Shown: positions 16,523 to 26,897 of the stretch, piece by piece
How positions within the stretch are numbered: the first letter of the stretch is position 1
Layout: every line of letters begins with the position of its first letter
Source: Ideonella benzenivorans
GTDB taxonomy: Bacteria; Pseudomonadota; Gammaproteobacteria; Burkholderiales; Burkholderiaceae_C
DNA length: 64,000 nucleotides
Assembly (NCBI RefSeq): GCF_020387415.1
Contig: NZ_JAGWCB010000006.1
Location: 408,009-472,008, forward strand
Direction of reading: 5' to 3'
Program-made: the position numbers and the translations under genes
Notes under the pieces: generated by a model
Told to the model about the DNA's origin: nothing
Databases searched by the model: none
What the model saw: only the letters and a program-made list of their open reading frames with translations

Positions 16523-19236
16523 GGGGCCGATGCTAGCGGGGTGGCGGTCAGGCTGCCATCGTCGCCCGGGGGCTGACCCACCGGCAGGCGCAGCGTGAAG
16601 CGGGCGCCGGCCAACCGGCCGTCCTCCCAACGGTTCTCGCCGGTGATGGTGCCGCCATGGGCCTGCACGATGGCGCGGCAGATCGCCAGGCCCAGGCCCA
16701 CGCCGGGGGTGGCGCTCTCGCGCTGGCCGCGCTCGAACTTCTCGAACAGCGCCTCCTCGCGGCCTTGCGGCAGGCCGGGCCCGTGGTCGTCCACCTCGAT
16801 CACCACCTGCGTGTCCTCCCGCCGGGCGCGGATCTCCACCGGGCTGCCGGCCGGGGTGTACTTGGCGGCGTTCTCCAGCAGGTTGACGAACACGCGCTGG
16901 AACAGCGCTGCATCCAGGGCCAGCAGCGGCAGCCCTTCGTCGAGCTGGACCTGCACCGGCCGCTCGCCCAGGAAGGGCTGGCATTCGGCCAGCGCACTGC
17001 CCACCACCTCCTCGAGCGGCTGCCAGTCGCGGCGCAGCTGCACCGTGCCGGCCTCCAGCCGGGCCATGTCCAGCAGGTTGCTGACCAGTGCGCTCATGCG
17101 CCGGGCCGACTGCTGGATGGCCTGCACGATCTCCTGCTGGGCCGGTGCCAGCGGCGGCGCGGTCCATTCCAGGGTCTCGGACAGGCCCTGCAGCGAGGCC
17201 AGCGGCGTGCGCAGGTCGTGTGACATGGCCGACAGCAGCGAGTTGCGCAGCCGCTCCGACTCCATCTGCAGCGTGCTGGCCTGGGCCACCTCGATGTAGT
17301 GGATGCGCTCCAGCGAGATCGCCAGCAGCGAGGCACAGGTCTCCAGCACGCGGCGCTGTTCCAGCCCCACCACGCCGGGCCGGCCGGGTTCCACGCACAG
17401 CACGCCGCGGGTGCGCATCGGCGCGCGCAGCGGCAGCATCAGGCAGGGGCTGGCGGGCAGCGTGTCGGTGCCGTGGCCAGCGGGCTCACTGCGGTCGAAG
17501 GCCCATTGGGCCACGGCCAGGTCCACCGTGGCCTGGCCGCCGGGCAGGGCCTGCAAGGGGCCGTCGTCGTCGGCCACCAGCAAGGTGGCGCGGGCACCGA
17601 ACTCGGCGGCCAGAAAGCGCGCCCCGATGTCCGACACCTGCGCGGGCATCAGCGCGGCCGAGAGGTCACGCGCCATCTCATAGAGCCGGCGCACCCGGTG
17701 CTCGCGCTGCTGGGCCTCCTCGGCCTGGAACTTCAGCCCGGCCGTCAACTGGCCGACCACCAGGGCGACCACCAGCATCACGACGAAGGTCAGCAGGTAC
17801 TGCACGTCGCTGACCGCGAACGAGAAGCGCGGCGGCACGAAGAACAGGTCGAACAGGCCCACGCCGACGAAGGCGGCCAGCACCGCCGGCCCGCGCCCGT
17901 GGCGCAGCGCCACGCCCACCACGCCGAGCAGGAACAGCATGACGATGTTGCTCAGCTCCAGCACCCGGGCCAGCGGCGTGCACAGCAGGGTGATCAGTGC
18001 GCAGGCCGCCAGTGCGGCGGCATAGCCGCGCCATTCGGGCGGCCCGCTGCGCGGCGTGGGTGCGGCAGGGCGCAGCGGCGTGCCCGCCGCCGGGGACAGG
18101 GCCACCTGCAGCACGTCCAGATCCTCGGCCAGCCCGGCGACCTGGCCGGCCAGCGTGGGCGGCCAGGGCCAGCGCCGCGGGCGGCGCCCGATCACCAGGC
18201 GCGAAAGGTTGTGCTCGCGCGCATAGCGCACCAGCGCCGGGCCGAGTTCGGTGGCCGGCACGGTGGCGATGCTGGCCCCCAGGTCCTGGGCCAGCTTCAG
18301 CACCTGTTGTGGGCGCTCGCGCTGCCGATCGGGCTGGCGGCGCAGGGCGGGCGTCTCCACATGCAGCGCATGCCAGGGCACGTCCAGCTGCGCGGCCAGG
18401 CGGGCGCAGCGGCGCACCACCTTCTCGGCACCATCGCCCGGGCCCACGCAGGCCAGCAGGGCCTCGCGGTTGGGCCACACCACCCGCACCGCGCTGCGGC
18501 GCCGGTAGTCCTGCATCTGGCCGTCCACCCGGTCGGCCGTGCGGCGCAGCGCCAGCTCGCGCAGGGCCAGCAGGTTGCCCTTGCGGAAGAAGTGCGCGGC
18601 GGCGCGCTCGGCCTGTTGCGGCAGGTAGACCTTGCCGGCCTTGAGCCGGTCCAGCAGCTCGTCGGGCGGCAGGTCCACCACCACCACCTCGTCGGCGGCG
18701 TCGAACAAGGTGTCGGGCACGGTCTCCCAGACCCGGATGCCGGTGATGCCGCTGACGATGTCGTTGAGGCTCTCCAGGTGCTGGACGTTCATCGTCGTCC
18801 AGACGTCCAGCCCGGCGTCGCGCAGTTCCTCCACATCCTGCCAGCGCTTGGGGTGGCGCGAGCCGGGGGCATTGCTGTGCGCCAGCTCGTCGAGCAGCAC
18901 CAGCGCGCCCGCGTGCGTGCGGCCGAAGTCCAGCGCGGCGTCCAGGTCGAATTCGTCGAGCTGTCGGCCCCGGTAGGGCACGCTGCGGCGCGGCAGCTGC
19001 GGCAGGTCGCGGGCCATGACCTCGGTGTCCGGGCGGCCATGGGTCTCCACCAGCCCGACCACCAGCGGGGTGCCGGCCTGCAGCGCACTGCGCGCGGCGG
19101 CCAGCATGGCGTAGGTCTTGCCCACGCCGGCGCAGGCGCCGAAGAAGATCTTCAGCTTGCCGCGCCGGGCTTGGGCCTCGTCGGCCTGGACCTGGCGCAG
19201 CAGGGCGTCGGGATCGGGGCGGGGGTCGCCATTCAT
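16519..19236 (-). CDS. kdpD: KdpD, osmosensitive potassium sensor kinase
   Basis: A 905-residue sensor kinase of full family length. Order of parts: the KdpD N-terminal domain with a Walker A-like GACAGVGKT near residue 33, a universal-stress-protein domain (about 250-370), four membrane segments (about 400-500), a GAF domain, a HisKA domain with the phospho-accepting His in MSHDLRTPLASLQG near residue 675, and a HATPase_c domain (DHGPGLP, GVGLGLAI). It senses low potassium or osmotic stress and controls KdpE. Confidence 0.95.
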   Translation of the reverse strand: MNGDPRPDPDALLRQVQADEAQARRGKLKIFFGACAGVGKTYAMLAAARSALQAGTPLVVGLVETHGRPDTEVMARDLPQLPRRSVPYRGRQLDEFDLDAALDFGRTHAGALVLLDELAHSNAPGSRHPKRWQDVEELRDAGLDVWTTMNVQHLESLNDIVSGITGIRVWETVPDTLFDAADEVVVVDLPPDELLDRLKAGKVYLPQQAERAAAHFFRKGNLLALRELALRRTADRVDGQMQDYRRRSAVRVVWPNREALLACVGPGDGAEKVVRRCARLAAQLDVPWHALHVETPALRRQPDRQRERPQQVLKLAQDLGASIATVPATELGPALVRYAREHNLSRLVIGRRPRRWPWPPTLAGQVAGLAEDLDVLQVALSPAAGTPLRPAAPTPRSGPPEWRGYAAALAACALITLLCTPLARVLELSNIVMLFLLGVVGVALRHGRGPAVLAAFVGVGLFDLFFVPPRFSFAVSDVQYLLTFVVMLVVALVVGQLTAGLKFQAEEAQQREHRVRRLYEMARDLSAALMPAQVSDIGARFLAAEFGARATLLVADDDGPLQALPGGQATVDLAVAQWAFDRSEPAGHGTDTLPASPCLMLPLRAPMRTRGVLCVEPGRPGVVGLEQRRVLETCASLLAISLERIHYIEVAQASTLQMESERLRNSLLSAMSHDLRTPLASLQGLSETLEWTAPPLAPAQQEIVQAIQQSARRMSALVSNLLDMARLEAGTVQLRRDWQPLEEVVGSALAECQPFLGERPVQVQLDEGLPLLALDAALFQRVFVNLLENAAKYTPAGSPVEIRARREDTQVVIEVDDHGPGLPQGREEALFEKFERGQRESATPGVGLGLAICRAIVQAHGGTITGENRWEDGRLAGARFTLRLPVGQPPGDDGSLTATPLASAP

Positions 19237-19242
19237 GCCGGA

Positions 19243-19878
19243 TCAGGACCGGGGCGGCAGCGGGTGGCTGGCGTCCAGGTCCAGGTTGAGCTGCAGCACA
19301 TTGACCCGCGGCTCACCCAGGAAGCCCAGCCAGGGGCGCTCGGTGTGGGCCTCGACCAGGGCGCGCAAGGCGTTCTCGGGCAGGCCCCGCAGCCGGGCGA
19401 TGCGGGGCAGTTGGTAGTCGGCGGCGACGCGGCTGATGTGCGGGTCCAGCCCGCTGGCGGAGGCGGTCACCAGGTCCACCGGCACCGCGGCCGTCTGGCC
19501 CGGATCGGCCGCCTTCAGGGCGGCGATGCGCCCCTTCACCGCGTCGACCAGGGCGGGGTTGCTGGGGCCCAGGTTGGACCCTCCGGAATTGGCGGCGTTG
19601 TTCGGCATGGGGTTGGTGGCCGACGGGCGGCCCCAGAAGTGTGCCGGATCGCTGAAGGGCTGGCCGATCAGGCGCGAGCCGATGGCCTGGCCACCGCGCT
19701 GGATCAGGCTGCCGTTGGCCTGCGCGGGCAGGGCCGTCTGGGCCACGCCGGTCACGGCCAGCGGATAGGCCAGGCCGGTGACGAGCGACAGGGCGGCGAA
19801 CAGCACGACGGCCGGGCGCCACAGGCCTTCGGCGTTGGACATGGGCGCGGCGGCCGGGGTTGCAGTGAGCGTGTTCAT
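19243..19878 (-). CDS. kdpC: KdpC, potassium-transporting ATPase subunit C
   Basis: A 211-residue protein with one N-terminal membrane segment (about residues 22-45) and the family patterns [20 protein letters not shown] and [10 protein letters not shown]. KdpC stabilises the KdpFABC complex and assists ATP binding by KdpB. It lies between kdpB and kdpD in the standard order. A longer-than-minimal N-terminus is used; an internal Met13 is an alternative start. Confidence 0.94.
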   Translation of the reverse strand: MNTLTATPAAAPMSNAEGLWRPAVVLFAALSLVTGLAYPLAVTGVAQTALPAQANGSLIQRGGQAIGSRLIGQPFSDPAHFWGRPSATNPMPNNAANSGGSNLGPSNPALVDAVKGRIAALKAADPGQTAAVPVDLVTASASGLDPHISRVAADYQLPRIARLRGLPENALRALVEAHTERPWLGFLGEPRVNVLQLNLDLDASHPLPPRS

Positions 19879-19893
19879 GGAGACTCCTTGGGG

Positions 19894-21969
19894 TCAGGCC
19901 AGGCCCAGGCCGGCGATCAGCAGATCGATGGCCTTGATGCCGATGAACGGCACGATGACGCCGCCCAGGCCGTAGATCAGCAGGTTGCGGCGCAGCAGCA
20001 CGGCCGCACCCACCGCGCGGTAGGGCACGCCCTTCAAGGCCAGCGGGATCAGCGCGACGATGATCAGCGCGTTGAAGATCACCGCCGACAGAATGGCCGA
20101 GCCTGGGCTGGCCAGGTGCATCACGTTGAGCGCGCCCAGCGCCGGGTAGGTGCTGACGAAGGCCGCCGGGATGATGGCGAAGTACTTGGCCACGTCGTTG
20201 GCGATGCTGAAGGTGGTCAGCGAGCCGCGGGTCATCAGCATCTGCTTGCCGGTCTCGACGATCTCGATCAGCTTGGTGGGGTTGCTGTCCAGGTCCACCA
20301 TGTTGCCGGCCTCCTTGGCGGCCTGGGTGCCGGTGTTCATCGCCACCGCCACGTCGGCCTGGGCCAGCGCGGGGGCGTCGTTGGTGCCGTCGCCGGTCAT
20401 GGCCACCAGGCGGCCGGCGGCCTGGTGTTCGCGGATCAGGGCCAGCTTGGCCTCGGGCGTGGCCTCGGCGAGGAAGTCGTCCACCCCGGCCTCGGCGGCG
20501 ATGGCGGCCGCGGTGAGCCGGTTGTCGCCGGTCACCATCACCGTCTGGATGCCCATGCGGCGCAGCTCGGCAAAGCGCTCGCGGATGCCGCCCTTGACGA
20601 TGTCCTTGAGCTCGACCACACCCAGGGCCTGGCGGCCGTCGGCCACCACCAGCGGCGTGCTGCCGCGGCGGGCCACGTCCTCCACGCTGGTCTGCAGCGC
20701 CGCGGGCCAGTCGCCGCCCAGGGCTTCGACATGGCGGCGCACTGCGTCGGCCGCGCCCTTGCGCAGCACCCGGGGCGTGCCGCCAGCCTGCGGCAGATCG
20801 GCCCCGCTCATGCGGGTCTGCGCGGTGAAGGGCACGAACTCGGCCTGCAGCGTGGCCAGCTCGCGTTGGCGCAGCTGGAAGCGCTGCTTGGCCAGCACCA
20901 CGATGCTGCGCCCTTCGGGGGTTTCATCGGCCAGCGAGGCCAGCTGGGCCGCATCGGCCAGTGTCATCTCGCTCACGCCCGGGGCGGGCACGAAGGCGGC
21001 GGCCTGGCGGTTGCCCAGCGTGATGGTGCCGGTCTTGTCCAGCAGCAGCACGTCCACGTCGCCGGCGGCCTCCACCGCCCGGCCGGAGGTGGCGATGACG
21101 TTGGCCTGCATCATGCGGCTCATGCCCGCCACGCCGATGGCCGAGAGCAGGCCGGCGATGGTGGTCGGGATCAGGCAGACCAGCAGGGCCACCAGCACCA
21201 CCAGGCCCACCGGCTGGCCGGCGCCGGAGGCCTGCACGCTGAAGACGGAGTAGGGCAGCAGCGTGGCCACCACGCCCAGGAAGACGATGGTCAGCGCCAC
21301 CAGCAGGATGGTCAGCGCGATCTCGTTGGGCGTCTTCTGCCGCTTGGCGTTCTCCACCATCGCGATCATGCGGTCGACGAAGGTCTCGCCCGGGTTCACC
21401 GTGACGCGCACCACGATCCAGTCCGACAGCACACGGGTGCCGCCGGTGACCGAGCTGAAGTCGCCGCCGGATTCGCGGATGACCGGGGCCGATTCGCCGG
21501 TGATGGCGCTCTCGTCCACCGAGGCGACGCCGTCCACCACCTCGCCGTCGGCGGGGATCACGTCGCCGGCTTCCACCAGCACATGCTGGTCCTTGCGCAG
21601 CGCATCGGCCTCCAGCGGGTGCCACTTGAGCTGGCCTTGCGGCGTGCCACGCTGGTAGTCGGTCAGGCGCTTGGCCCAGGTCTGGCGCTTGAGGCCGCGC
21701 AGGCTGGCGGCCTGGGCCTTGCTGCGGCCCTCGGCCAGGGCTTCGGCAAAGTTGGCGAACAGCACGGTGAACCACAGCCACACCGCCACGCCGAGCGTGA
21801 AGCGGCTGGGCTGGGCGGCGGCCAGGGCGGTGGTGAAGGCGCTGCCGACATAGACGACGAACATCACCGGGTTGCGCCACTGCACGCGCGGGTCCAGCTT
21901 CTTCACGGCATCGACCAGGGCCGGGCGCACCAGCGCCGGGTCGAACAGGGTCAGGGTTGTACGGGACAT
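19894..21969 (-). CDS. kdpB: KdpB, potassium-transporting P-type ATPase
   Basis: A 691-residue P-type ATPase, the energy-coupling subunit of the Kdp pump. The phosphorylation motif DKTGT is near residue 318, the TGES motif near 170, the hinge [11 protein letters not shown] near residue 525, and the expected membrane helices are present. The start ATG has GGAG a few bases upstream on the minus strand. It follows kdpA by 10 bp. Confidence 0.96.
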   Translation of the reverse strand: MSRTTLTLFDPALVRPALVDAVKKLDPRVQWRNPVMFVVYVGSAFTTALAAAQPSRFTLGVAVWLWFTVLFANFAEALAEGRSKAQAASLRGLKRQTWAKRLTDYQRGTPQGQLKWHPLEADALRKDQHVLVEAGDVIPADGEVVDGVASVDESAITGESAPVIRESGGDFSSVTGGTRVLSDWIVVRVTVNPGETFVDRMIAMVENAKRQKTPNEIALTILLVALTIVFLGVVATLLPYSVFSVQASGAGQPVGLVVLVALLVCLIPTTIAGLLSAIGVAGMSRMMQANVIATSGRAVEAAGDVDVLLLDKTGTITLGNRQAAAFVPAPGVSEMTLADAAQLASLADETPEGRSIVVLAKQRFQLRQRELATLQAEFVPFTAQTRMSGADLPQAGGTPRVLRKGAADAVRRHVEALGGDWPAALQTSVEDVARRGSTPLVVADGRQALGVVELKDIVKGGIRERFAELRRMGIQTVMVTGDNRLTAAAIAAEAGVDDFLAEATPEAKLALIREHQAAGRLVAMTGDGTNDAPALAQADVAVAMNTGTQAAKEAGNMVDLDSNPTKLIEIVETGKQMLMTRGSLTTFSIANDVAKYFAIIPAAFVSTYPALGALNVMHLASPGSAILSAVIFNALIIVALIPLALKGVPYRAVGAAVLLRRNLLIYGLGGVIVPFIGIKAIDLLIAGLGLA

Positions 21970-21979
21970 GGGGGCTCCT

Positions 21980-23773
21980 TCAATGTGCCCACAGGGCGAG
22001 GTGCTCGACCACCGGCCCCAGGGCCAGGGCGGGCACGTAGTTCAACAGGCCCACCAGCAGCACCGTGCCGATCAGCAGCACGATGAACAGCGGACCGTGG
22101 GTGGGCAGCGTGCCCTCGGTCACGGCCAGGCGCTTCTTGGCGGCCAGCGAGCCCGCGATGGCCAGCACCGGCACGATCACCCCAAAGCGGCCCAGCGCCA
22201 TCGCGACGGAGAGCATCAGGTTGTAGAACAGCGAGTTGGCCGACAGGCCGGCAAAGGCGCTGCCGTTGTTGTTGGCCGCCGAGCTGAAGGCGTAGAGCAC
22301 TTCCGAGAAGCCGTGCGCCCCCGGGTTGGCCAGGCCGGCCCGGCCGGCGTCGGTCAGCACCGCCACCGCGGTGCCGGCCAGCACCAGCAGCGGCGTGACC
22401 AGGATGGCGATCGCCACCATCTTCATCTCGAAGATCTCGATCTTCTTGCCCAGGTACTCGGGCGTGCGGCCGATCATCAACCCGGCGATGAACACCGCCA
22501 TGATGGCGAACACCAGCATGCCGTACAGGCCGGAGCCGACGCCGCCGAACACCACCTCGCCCAGCTGCATCAGCACCAGTGGCACGGCGCCGCCCAGCGG
22601 GGTGAACGAGTCGTGCATGGCGTTCACCGCGCCGCAGGAGGCGGCGGTGGTGATGGTGGCGAACAGGCTGGAGGCATTGATGCCGAAGCGCACCTCCTTG
22701 CCTTCCATGTTGCCGCCGCTCTGCAGGGCGCTGGCCTGCTGGTCCACGCCCAGGGCGCTCAGCCCGGGGTTGCCCTGCTGCTCGGCCGCGGTGGCCAGCA
22801 CCGCCATCACGACGAACATCGCCGTCATCGCGCCCAGCACCGCCCAGCCTTGGCGAGGGTCGCCCACCATCCGGCCGAAGACGAAGCACAGCGCGGCCGG
22901 GATCAGGAAGATGGCGAGCATCTGCAGGAAGTCGGCCAGCGGCGTCGGGTTCTCAAAGGGGTGGGCCGAGTTGGCGTTGAAGAAGCCGCCGCCGTTGGTG
23001 CCCAGCATCTTGATGGCCAGCTGCGAGGCCACCGGGCCCATGGCCAGGGTCTGGTGCTGGTCCTGCTTGTCCTGCAGCACCGTCTGGCCCTGGGCGTCCT
23101 TCACGGGCAGGCCATCCTCGCCCAGGCGGGGTTCCTGCCACTGGAAGGCTTCGACCGTCTGCACGGTGGCGTAGGGCCGGAGGTTCTGGATCACGCCCTG
23201 GCCGACCATGGCCAGCGCGAACACGAAGGACAGCGGCAGCAGCACCCACAGCGTGGCGCGGGTCAGGTCCACCCAGACGTTGCCGATGGCCTGGGCCGAA
23301 TGGCGCGCGAAGCCGCGCACCAGCGCCACCACCACCGCGATGCCGGTGGCCGCCGACAGGAAGTTCTGCACCGTCAGTGCCAGCATCTGGGTCAGGTAGG
23401 CCATCGTGCTTTCGCCGCCATAGGCCTGCCAGTTGGTGTTGGTGACGAAGCTGACCGCGGTGTTGAAGGCCAGGTCGGGGGCCACCGCTGGCAGGCCCTG
23501 CGGGTTGAGCGGCAGCACGTCCTGCAGCCGCTGCAGCGCAAACACGGCCAGCACCCCCAGCGCGTTGAACAGCAGCAGGCCGAGGGTGTAGCGCTGCCAG
23601 CCCGATTCCTGGTCGGCGCGCACGCCGGCCAGGCGGTAGAGCGGGCGCTCCACCCTGTGGCCAGGCCGGAAGCGCCCGGCCATCACCGCGTCGATCCAGC
23701 GTGCCAGGGGCCAGGCGGCCACCAGCAACACCGCCAGAAAGGCGGCCAGTTGCATCCAGGCCGCGGCGGTCAT
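21980..23773 (-). CDS. kdpA: KdpA, potassium-binding channel subunit
   Basis: A 597-residue integral membrane protein with about ten hydrophobic segments and four pore-loop repeats including [26 protein letters not shown] and ANNNGSAF. KdpA is the potassium-selective, channel-like subunit. The start is an ATG that overlaps the kdpF stop (TCATGA on the coding strand), which gives the usual family length; longer upstream extensions of the frame would read through kdpF. Confidence 0.95.
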   Translation of the reverse strand: MTAAAWMQLAAFLAVLLVAAWPLARWIDAVMAGRFRPGHRVERPLYRLAGVRADQESGWQRYTLGLLLFNALGVLAVFALQRLQDVLPLNPQGLPAVAPDLAFNTAVSFVTNTNWQAYGGESTMAYLTQMLALTVQNFLSAATGIAVVVALVRGFARHSAQAIGNVWVDLTRATLWVLLPLSFVFALAMVGQGVIQNLRPYATVQTVEAFQWQEPRLGEDGLPVKDAQGQTVLQDKQDQHQTLAMGPVASQLAIKMLGTNGGGFFNANSAHPFENPTPLADFLQMLAIFLIPAALCFVFGRMVGDPRQGWAVLGAMTAMFVVMAVLATAAEQQGNPGLSALGVDQQASALQSGGNMEGKEVRFGINASSLFATITTAASCGAVNAMHDSFTPLGGAVPLVLMQLGEVVFGGVGSGLYGMLVFAIMAVFIAGLMIGRTPEYLGKKIEIFEMKMVAIAILVTPLLVLAGTAVAVLTDAGRAGLANPGAHGFSEVLYAFSSAANNNGSAFAGLSANSLFYNLMLSVAMALGRFGVIVPVLAIAGSLAAKKRLAVTEGTLPTHGPLFIVLLIGTVLLVGLLNYVPALALGPVVEHLALWAH

Positions 23774-23862
23774 GAGAAGTCCTCCGGCCGCAGCAGGGCG
23801 GCGACGAGGTAGACGAGCAGCGCCAGCGCGAGGGCGGCGGCTGTCCATTCCAGCGGGTCCAT
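23770..23862 (-). CDS. kdpF: KdpF, small potassium ATPase subunit
   Basis: A 30-residue peptide, M-D-P-L-E-W-T followed by a hydrophobic segment (about residues 8-24) and a short R-P-E-D-F-S tail. This size, single membrane span and position directly before kdpA match KdpF, which stabilises the Kdp complex. Its stop overlaps the kdpA start by 4 bp. A TTGGAGGA ribosome-site-like sequence precedes the ATG by about 8 bp. The gene is too short for ordinary gene callers. Confidence 0.88.
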   Translation of the reverse strand: MDPLEWTAAALALALLVYLVAALLRPEDFS

Positions 23863-23984
23863 GAGATCCTCCAAAGTGTTGGAGGAATGCTAGGAAGCGC
23901 CGCATCAAGGCGCGGACAAGATTCCCGCGGCCGGCGTCAAGAAACCATCAAGACGCGCCCGCCTCCCGGCGTCGCGGCCGGCGC

Positions 23985-25022
23985 TCAGAACAGCGTGGCG
24001 GTGCTGCCCTGCTCGCGGTCGTAGTCGGGCACCTCTGCCAGGCCGGTGCGGGTGTCGGTCTGGGTCTCGAAGCAGAAGAAGCGGTCCCGGCCCAGCGATT
24101 TGGCGGTGTAGAGCGCCGCATCCGCGCGCGAGAGCAGCGACTCGATGGTGGTGTTGCCATCGGGCACGACGGTGGTGATGCCACCGGACAGCGTGACGCA
24201 GGTCCGGCCATCGGTGGCCGGGTGCGGCAGGGCCAGCTGGTGGATCAGGCGCTGCAGTCCCTTGGCGAAGTACATCGCGCCGGAGTGCGAGGTGCCCGGC
24301 AGCAGGATCACGAACTCCTCGCCGCCGAAGCGCCCAGCCAGGTCGCGCGGGCGGCGGGAGGTCTCCCCCAACACCTGGGCGATGCGGATCAGGCACTGGT
24401 CGCCCTGCAGGTGACCGGCCGTGTCGTTGTAGGCCTTGAAGTTGTCCACATCGCACAGGATCAGCGTCAGCGGCTGGTGTTCGCGCCGGGCGGTGCGCAA
24501 GGCCTCGTCGAGCCGGATGTCCAGGCCACGGCGGTTGGCCAGCCCGGTCAGCGGGTCGTGCAGCGACTGGACCTGCAGGTCGGCATTGCTGGCGCGCAGC
24601 TGGTCGGTCAGGATCTGCAGCTGGTGGTGCAGGCTCCACAGGCGTTGCATGGCGCGCAGCTTGGCCTGCAGCACCACCGGTGAGACCGGCTTGAACAGGT
24701 AGTCGTCGCCACCCGCCTCGATGCCGGCGGCCAGGTCCACGTCCGACACGCAGCCCGACAAGAACAGGATCGGCGTCCAGCCCTCGGGCTCGGCCTGGCG
24801 GATCTGCTGGGCGGCCCAGTGGCCGTTGTGGCCGGGCATTGCCACGTCCAGCAGCACGGCATCGGGCCGCAGGCTGGTGAACAGGGCGACCGCGTCCTCG
24901 GCATTGCCGGCCTCCACCACGTCATGGCCCATGGCCTGCAATTCGGCGCTCAGTGCGGCGCGGTGGGACAGCTGGTCGTCAACCAGCAACACCTTCAGAC
25001 GGACAGCGTCGGGGCGGGCCAT
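23985..25022 (-). CDS. Response regulator diguanylate cyclase (REC-GGDEF)
   Basis: A 345-residue protein. The receiver domain (about residues 9-125) has the acidic pair Asp15-Asp16, the phospho-accepting Asp59 and a lysine in LFKPV. A linker helix precedes a GGDEF domain with an intact GGEEF active site and an RPRD inhibitory (I) site five residues before it. It should make cyclic di-GMP upon phosphorylation. No cognate kinase is adjacent. Confidence 0.9.
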   Translation of the reverse strand: MARPDAVRLKVLLVDDQLSHRAALSAELQAMGHDVVEAGNAEDAVALFTSLRPDAVLLDVAMPGHNGHWAAQQIRQAEPEGWTPILFLSGCVSDVDLAAGIEAGGDDYLFKPVSPVVLQAKLRAMQRLWSLHHQLQILTDQLRASNADLQVQSLHDPLTGLANRRGLDIRLDEALRTARREHQPLTLILCDVDNFKAYNDTAGHLQGDQCLIRIAQVLGETSRRPRDLAGRFGGEEFVILLPGTSHSGAMYFAKGLQRLIHQLALPHPATDGRTCVTLSGGITTVVPDGNTTIESLLSRADAALYTAKSLGRDRFFCFETQTDTRTGLAEVPDYDREQGSTATLF

Positions 25023-25103
25023 GGGGTACAGCAGGGGCGTGCGTGAGCGGGGGAGATACCCCGCATGTCCCTGCTTATCGGCTCGGACCGGGGAAAACTT
25101 GAG

Positions 25104-26075
25104 TCAGCAGGCGGCCGGCGTCTGGGCGGGGGCCGGTTCGGGCTTGACCCGCAGCGCCCAGACCACCCCGGCCACCAGCAGCCCGATGCCGGCCAGCGTG
25201 GCCGGGGCCGGCCACTGCTGGCGCAGCAGGTAGGCATAGCCCAGGGCCGAGAGTGTCTCGAACACGATCAGTTGGCCCACCAGCGTGGTGGGCAGGCGCT
25301 GACTGGCCTCGTTCCAGCACAGCGTGCCCAGCCAGGAGGCCAGCAGGCCGATCGTGAACATCGCCCCGACATAGGGCCCCGGCCGTGGCCCCAGCGGCAT
25401 CGGCCAGGCCGGCTCGGCGAGGGCGAAGACGACCCAGGTCAGGGCGAAGCCCAGCGCCGCCAGCGGCAGCGTGGCCAGGCCCTGCGCCGTGGCCCAGGCC
25501 CGCGGGCTGCGCTCGGCATGGGCGCGCAGCCAGTCGGCATTGCGCAGCGGATACCAGGTCCAGCAGACCACGGCGCCCCCGGCCAGCAGCGCCCCCAGCG
25601 CATAGCGGCCCAGGTCGGCCTGCGGGTCGGCGCGCAGGTGGTCCAGCTCCACCTGGTTGACCAGCGCCAGGCCGGTGGCGATCAGGGCCAGCGAGGGCAG
25701 CAGCTTGCGCCAGGGCAGGCGGCCGTCCCGCCGGGCGTCGCGCAGGTTGGCGCTGACCGCGATCACCACCGGCAGGGTGCCGATGATCATCGTCGGCAAG
25801 GGCCCGCCCGCCCGCTGCAGGGCCGAGGCCAGGAACAGGTAATAGACGATGTTGCCCACCAGCGAGAGCTTGGCGGCCTCCAGCCAGTCGGCCCGGCCGA
25901 GCCGGCGCAGCTCGGCCCGGTCCAGCCAGGCCAGCGGCAGCGCGATCAGGCCGAAGGCCAGGTAGCGGCCGAAGGACAGCATCACGGCCGGGTAGTCGTG
26001 CAGCCACAGCGGGCCGACGAACACCAAGCCCCACATCAGGCCGGCGGCCAGCGCGAAGAAGATTCCCATTCCCAT
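25104..26075 (-). CDS. EamA/DMT family transporter
   Basis: A 323-residue inner-membrane protein with about ten hydrophobic segments in two EamA repeats (starting near residues 5 and 165). This is the usual layout of drug/metabolite transporters that export amino acids or other metabolites. The substrate cannot be told. It is on the same strand as the downstream diguanylate cyclase gene but separated from it by about 80 bp. Confidence 0.82.
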   Translation of the reverse strand: MGMGIFFALAAGLMWGLVFVGPLWLHDYPAVMLSFGRYLAFGLIALPLAWLDRAELRRLGRADWLEAAKLSLVGNIVYYLFLASALQRAGGPLPTMIIGTLPVVIAVSANLRDARRDGRLPWRKLLPSLALIATGLALVNQVELDHLRADPQADLGRYALGALLAGGAVVCWTWYPLRNADWLRAHAERSPRAWATAQGLATLPLAALGFALTWVVFALAEPAWPMPLGPRPGPYVGAMFTIGLLASWLGTLCWNEASQRLPTTLVGQLIVFETLSALGYAYLLRQQWPAPATLAGIGLLVAGVVWALRVKPEPAPAQTPAAC

Positions 26076-26126
26076 GATGGCCGCGAGCTTAGGCGTTCCG
26101 GTCCGGGCGGTCTTGTACCGTCTTGC

Positions 26127-26801
26127 TCAGCCGGCCAGGCCGCGCGCCAGCGGCCAGAGCTGCCAGGCCAGCCCCAGCATCATCGCGCCGATCAGGCCGT
26201 CCAGCAGCTGCCAGGCCCGGGGCCGGGCGAACCAGGGCGCCAGCCAGCGCGCGCCATAACCCAGGGTGGTGAACCACAGCGCGCTGGCGCTGGCCGCCCC
26301 GGCCACGAAGGCGCCGCGCGCCGCCCAGCTCGGCTGCTGCGCCCCGACCGAGCCGACCAGCAGCACCGTGTCCAGGTAGACATGCGGGTTCAGCAGCGTG
26401 AAACCGGCCAGCTGCAGCAGGGCCTGGCGCCGGCTCAGCGGGGCCGTGGCGCCGGCCTGCAGGCTGCCGGGCCGGCGCGCCGACCACAGGGCCCGCAGGC
26501 CGTAGGCCAGCAGGAACAGCATGCCGGCGCCGGCCAGCACGCGGGCCAGGGTGGGGTGGCCGCCGATCAGGCCGGCCAGACCGGCCACGCCGGCGGCCAT
26601 CAGCAGCGCGTCGGCGGCCACGCAGGCCAGCACCAGCGGGCCGACATGGGCCCGCTGCAGGCCCTGGCGCAGCACGAAGGCGTTCTGGGCGCCGATGGCG
26701 ACGATCAGGCCCAGCGACAGGGCCAGGCCATGGCTGGCCGCGTTCCACAGCGGCGCGGCACCGGCCGGTGCCGGAACGGGAAGCAGGACGGAAGACATCA
26801 T
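26127..26801 (-). CDS. argO: ArgO/LysE-type basic amino acid exporter
   Basis: A 224-residue membrane protein with six predicted spans and the LysE-family pattern GLIVAIGAQNAFVLRQG near residues 29-45 and LLNPHVYLDTVLL near 138-150. LysE/ArgO proteins export L-arginine and L-lysine. Two adjacent ATG codons (26801 and 26798) are possible starts. It is divergent from an ArgP-type regulator, the usual arrangement for this exporter. Confidence 0.9.
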   Translation of the reverse strand: MMSSVLLPVPAPAGAAPLWNAASHGLALSLGLIVAIGAQNAFVLRQGLQRAHVGPLVLACVAADALLMAAGVAGLAGLIGGHPTLARVLAGAGMLFLLAYGLRALWSARRPGSLQAGATAPLSRRQALLQLAGFTLLNPHVYLDTVLLVGSVGAQQPSWAARGAFVAGAASASALWFTTLGYGARWLAPWFARPRAWQLLDGLIGAMMLGLAWQLWPLARGLAG

Positions 26802-26849
26802 GGGCGCGCAGCATGCCCGGCCCGCCGCCAGGGGGCCAGTTAGACTTGC

Positions 26850-26873
26850 TTCAGCCGCGGTAGCGTGGCTGAA
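26850..26873. promoter_or_regulatory. Inverted repeat between argO and argP, candidate ArgP site
   Basis: TTCAGCC (26850-26856) and GGCTGAA (26867-26873) form a perfect 7-bp inverted repeat with a 10-bp spacer, in the 96-bp divergent gap. Its size suits a LysR-type dimer site. ArgP binding here is inferred from context only. Confidence 0.45.
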
Positions 26874-26897
26874 CCGCCTCTTTTCTACCCGCGCACC

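Noticed and set aside
17299..22086. Plus-strand open frame of almost 1600 codons across the kdp genes
   Set aside because: It is antisense to kdpB, kdpC and kdpD, which are certain. It is rich in His, Gln, Gly and Arg, as expected for the shadow of GC-rich third codon positions, and has no family resemblance.
23863..23984. KdpE-controlled promoter before kdpF
   Set aside because: The gap must hold the promoter, and TTGATG/TTGACG-like hexamers are present, but no pair with correct spacing could be found, so no site is listed.
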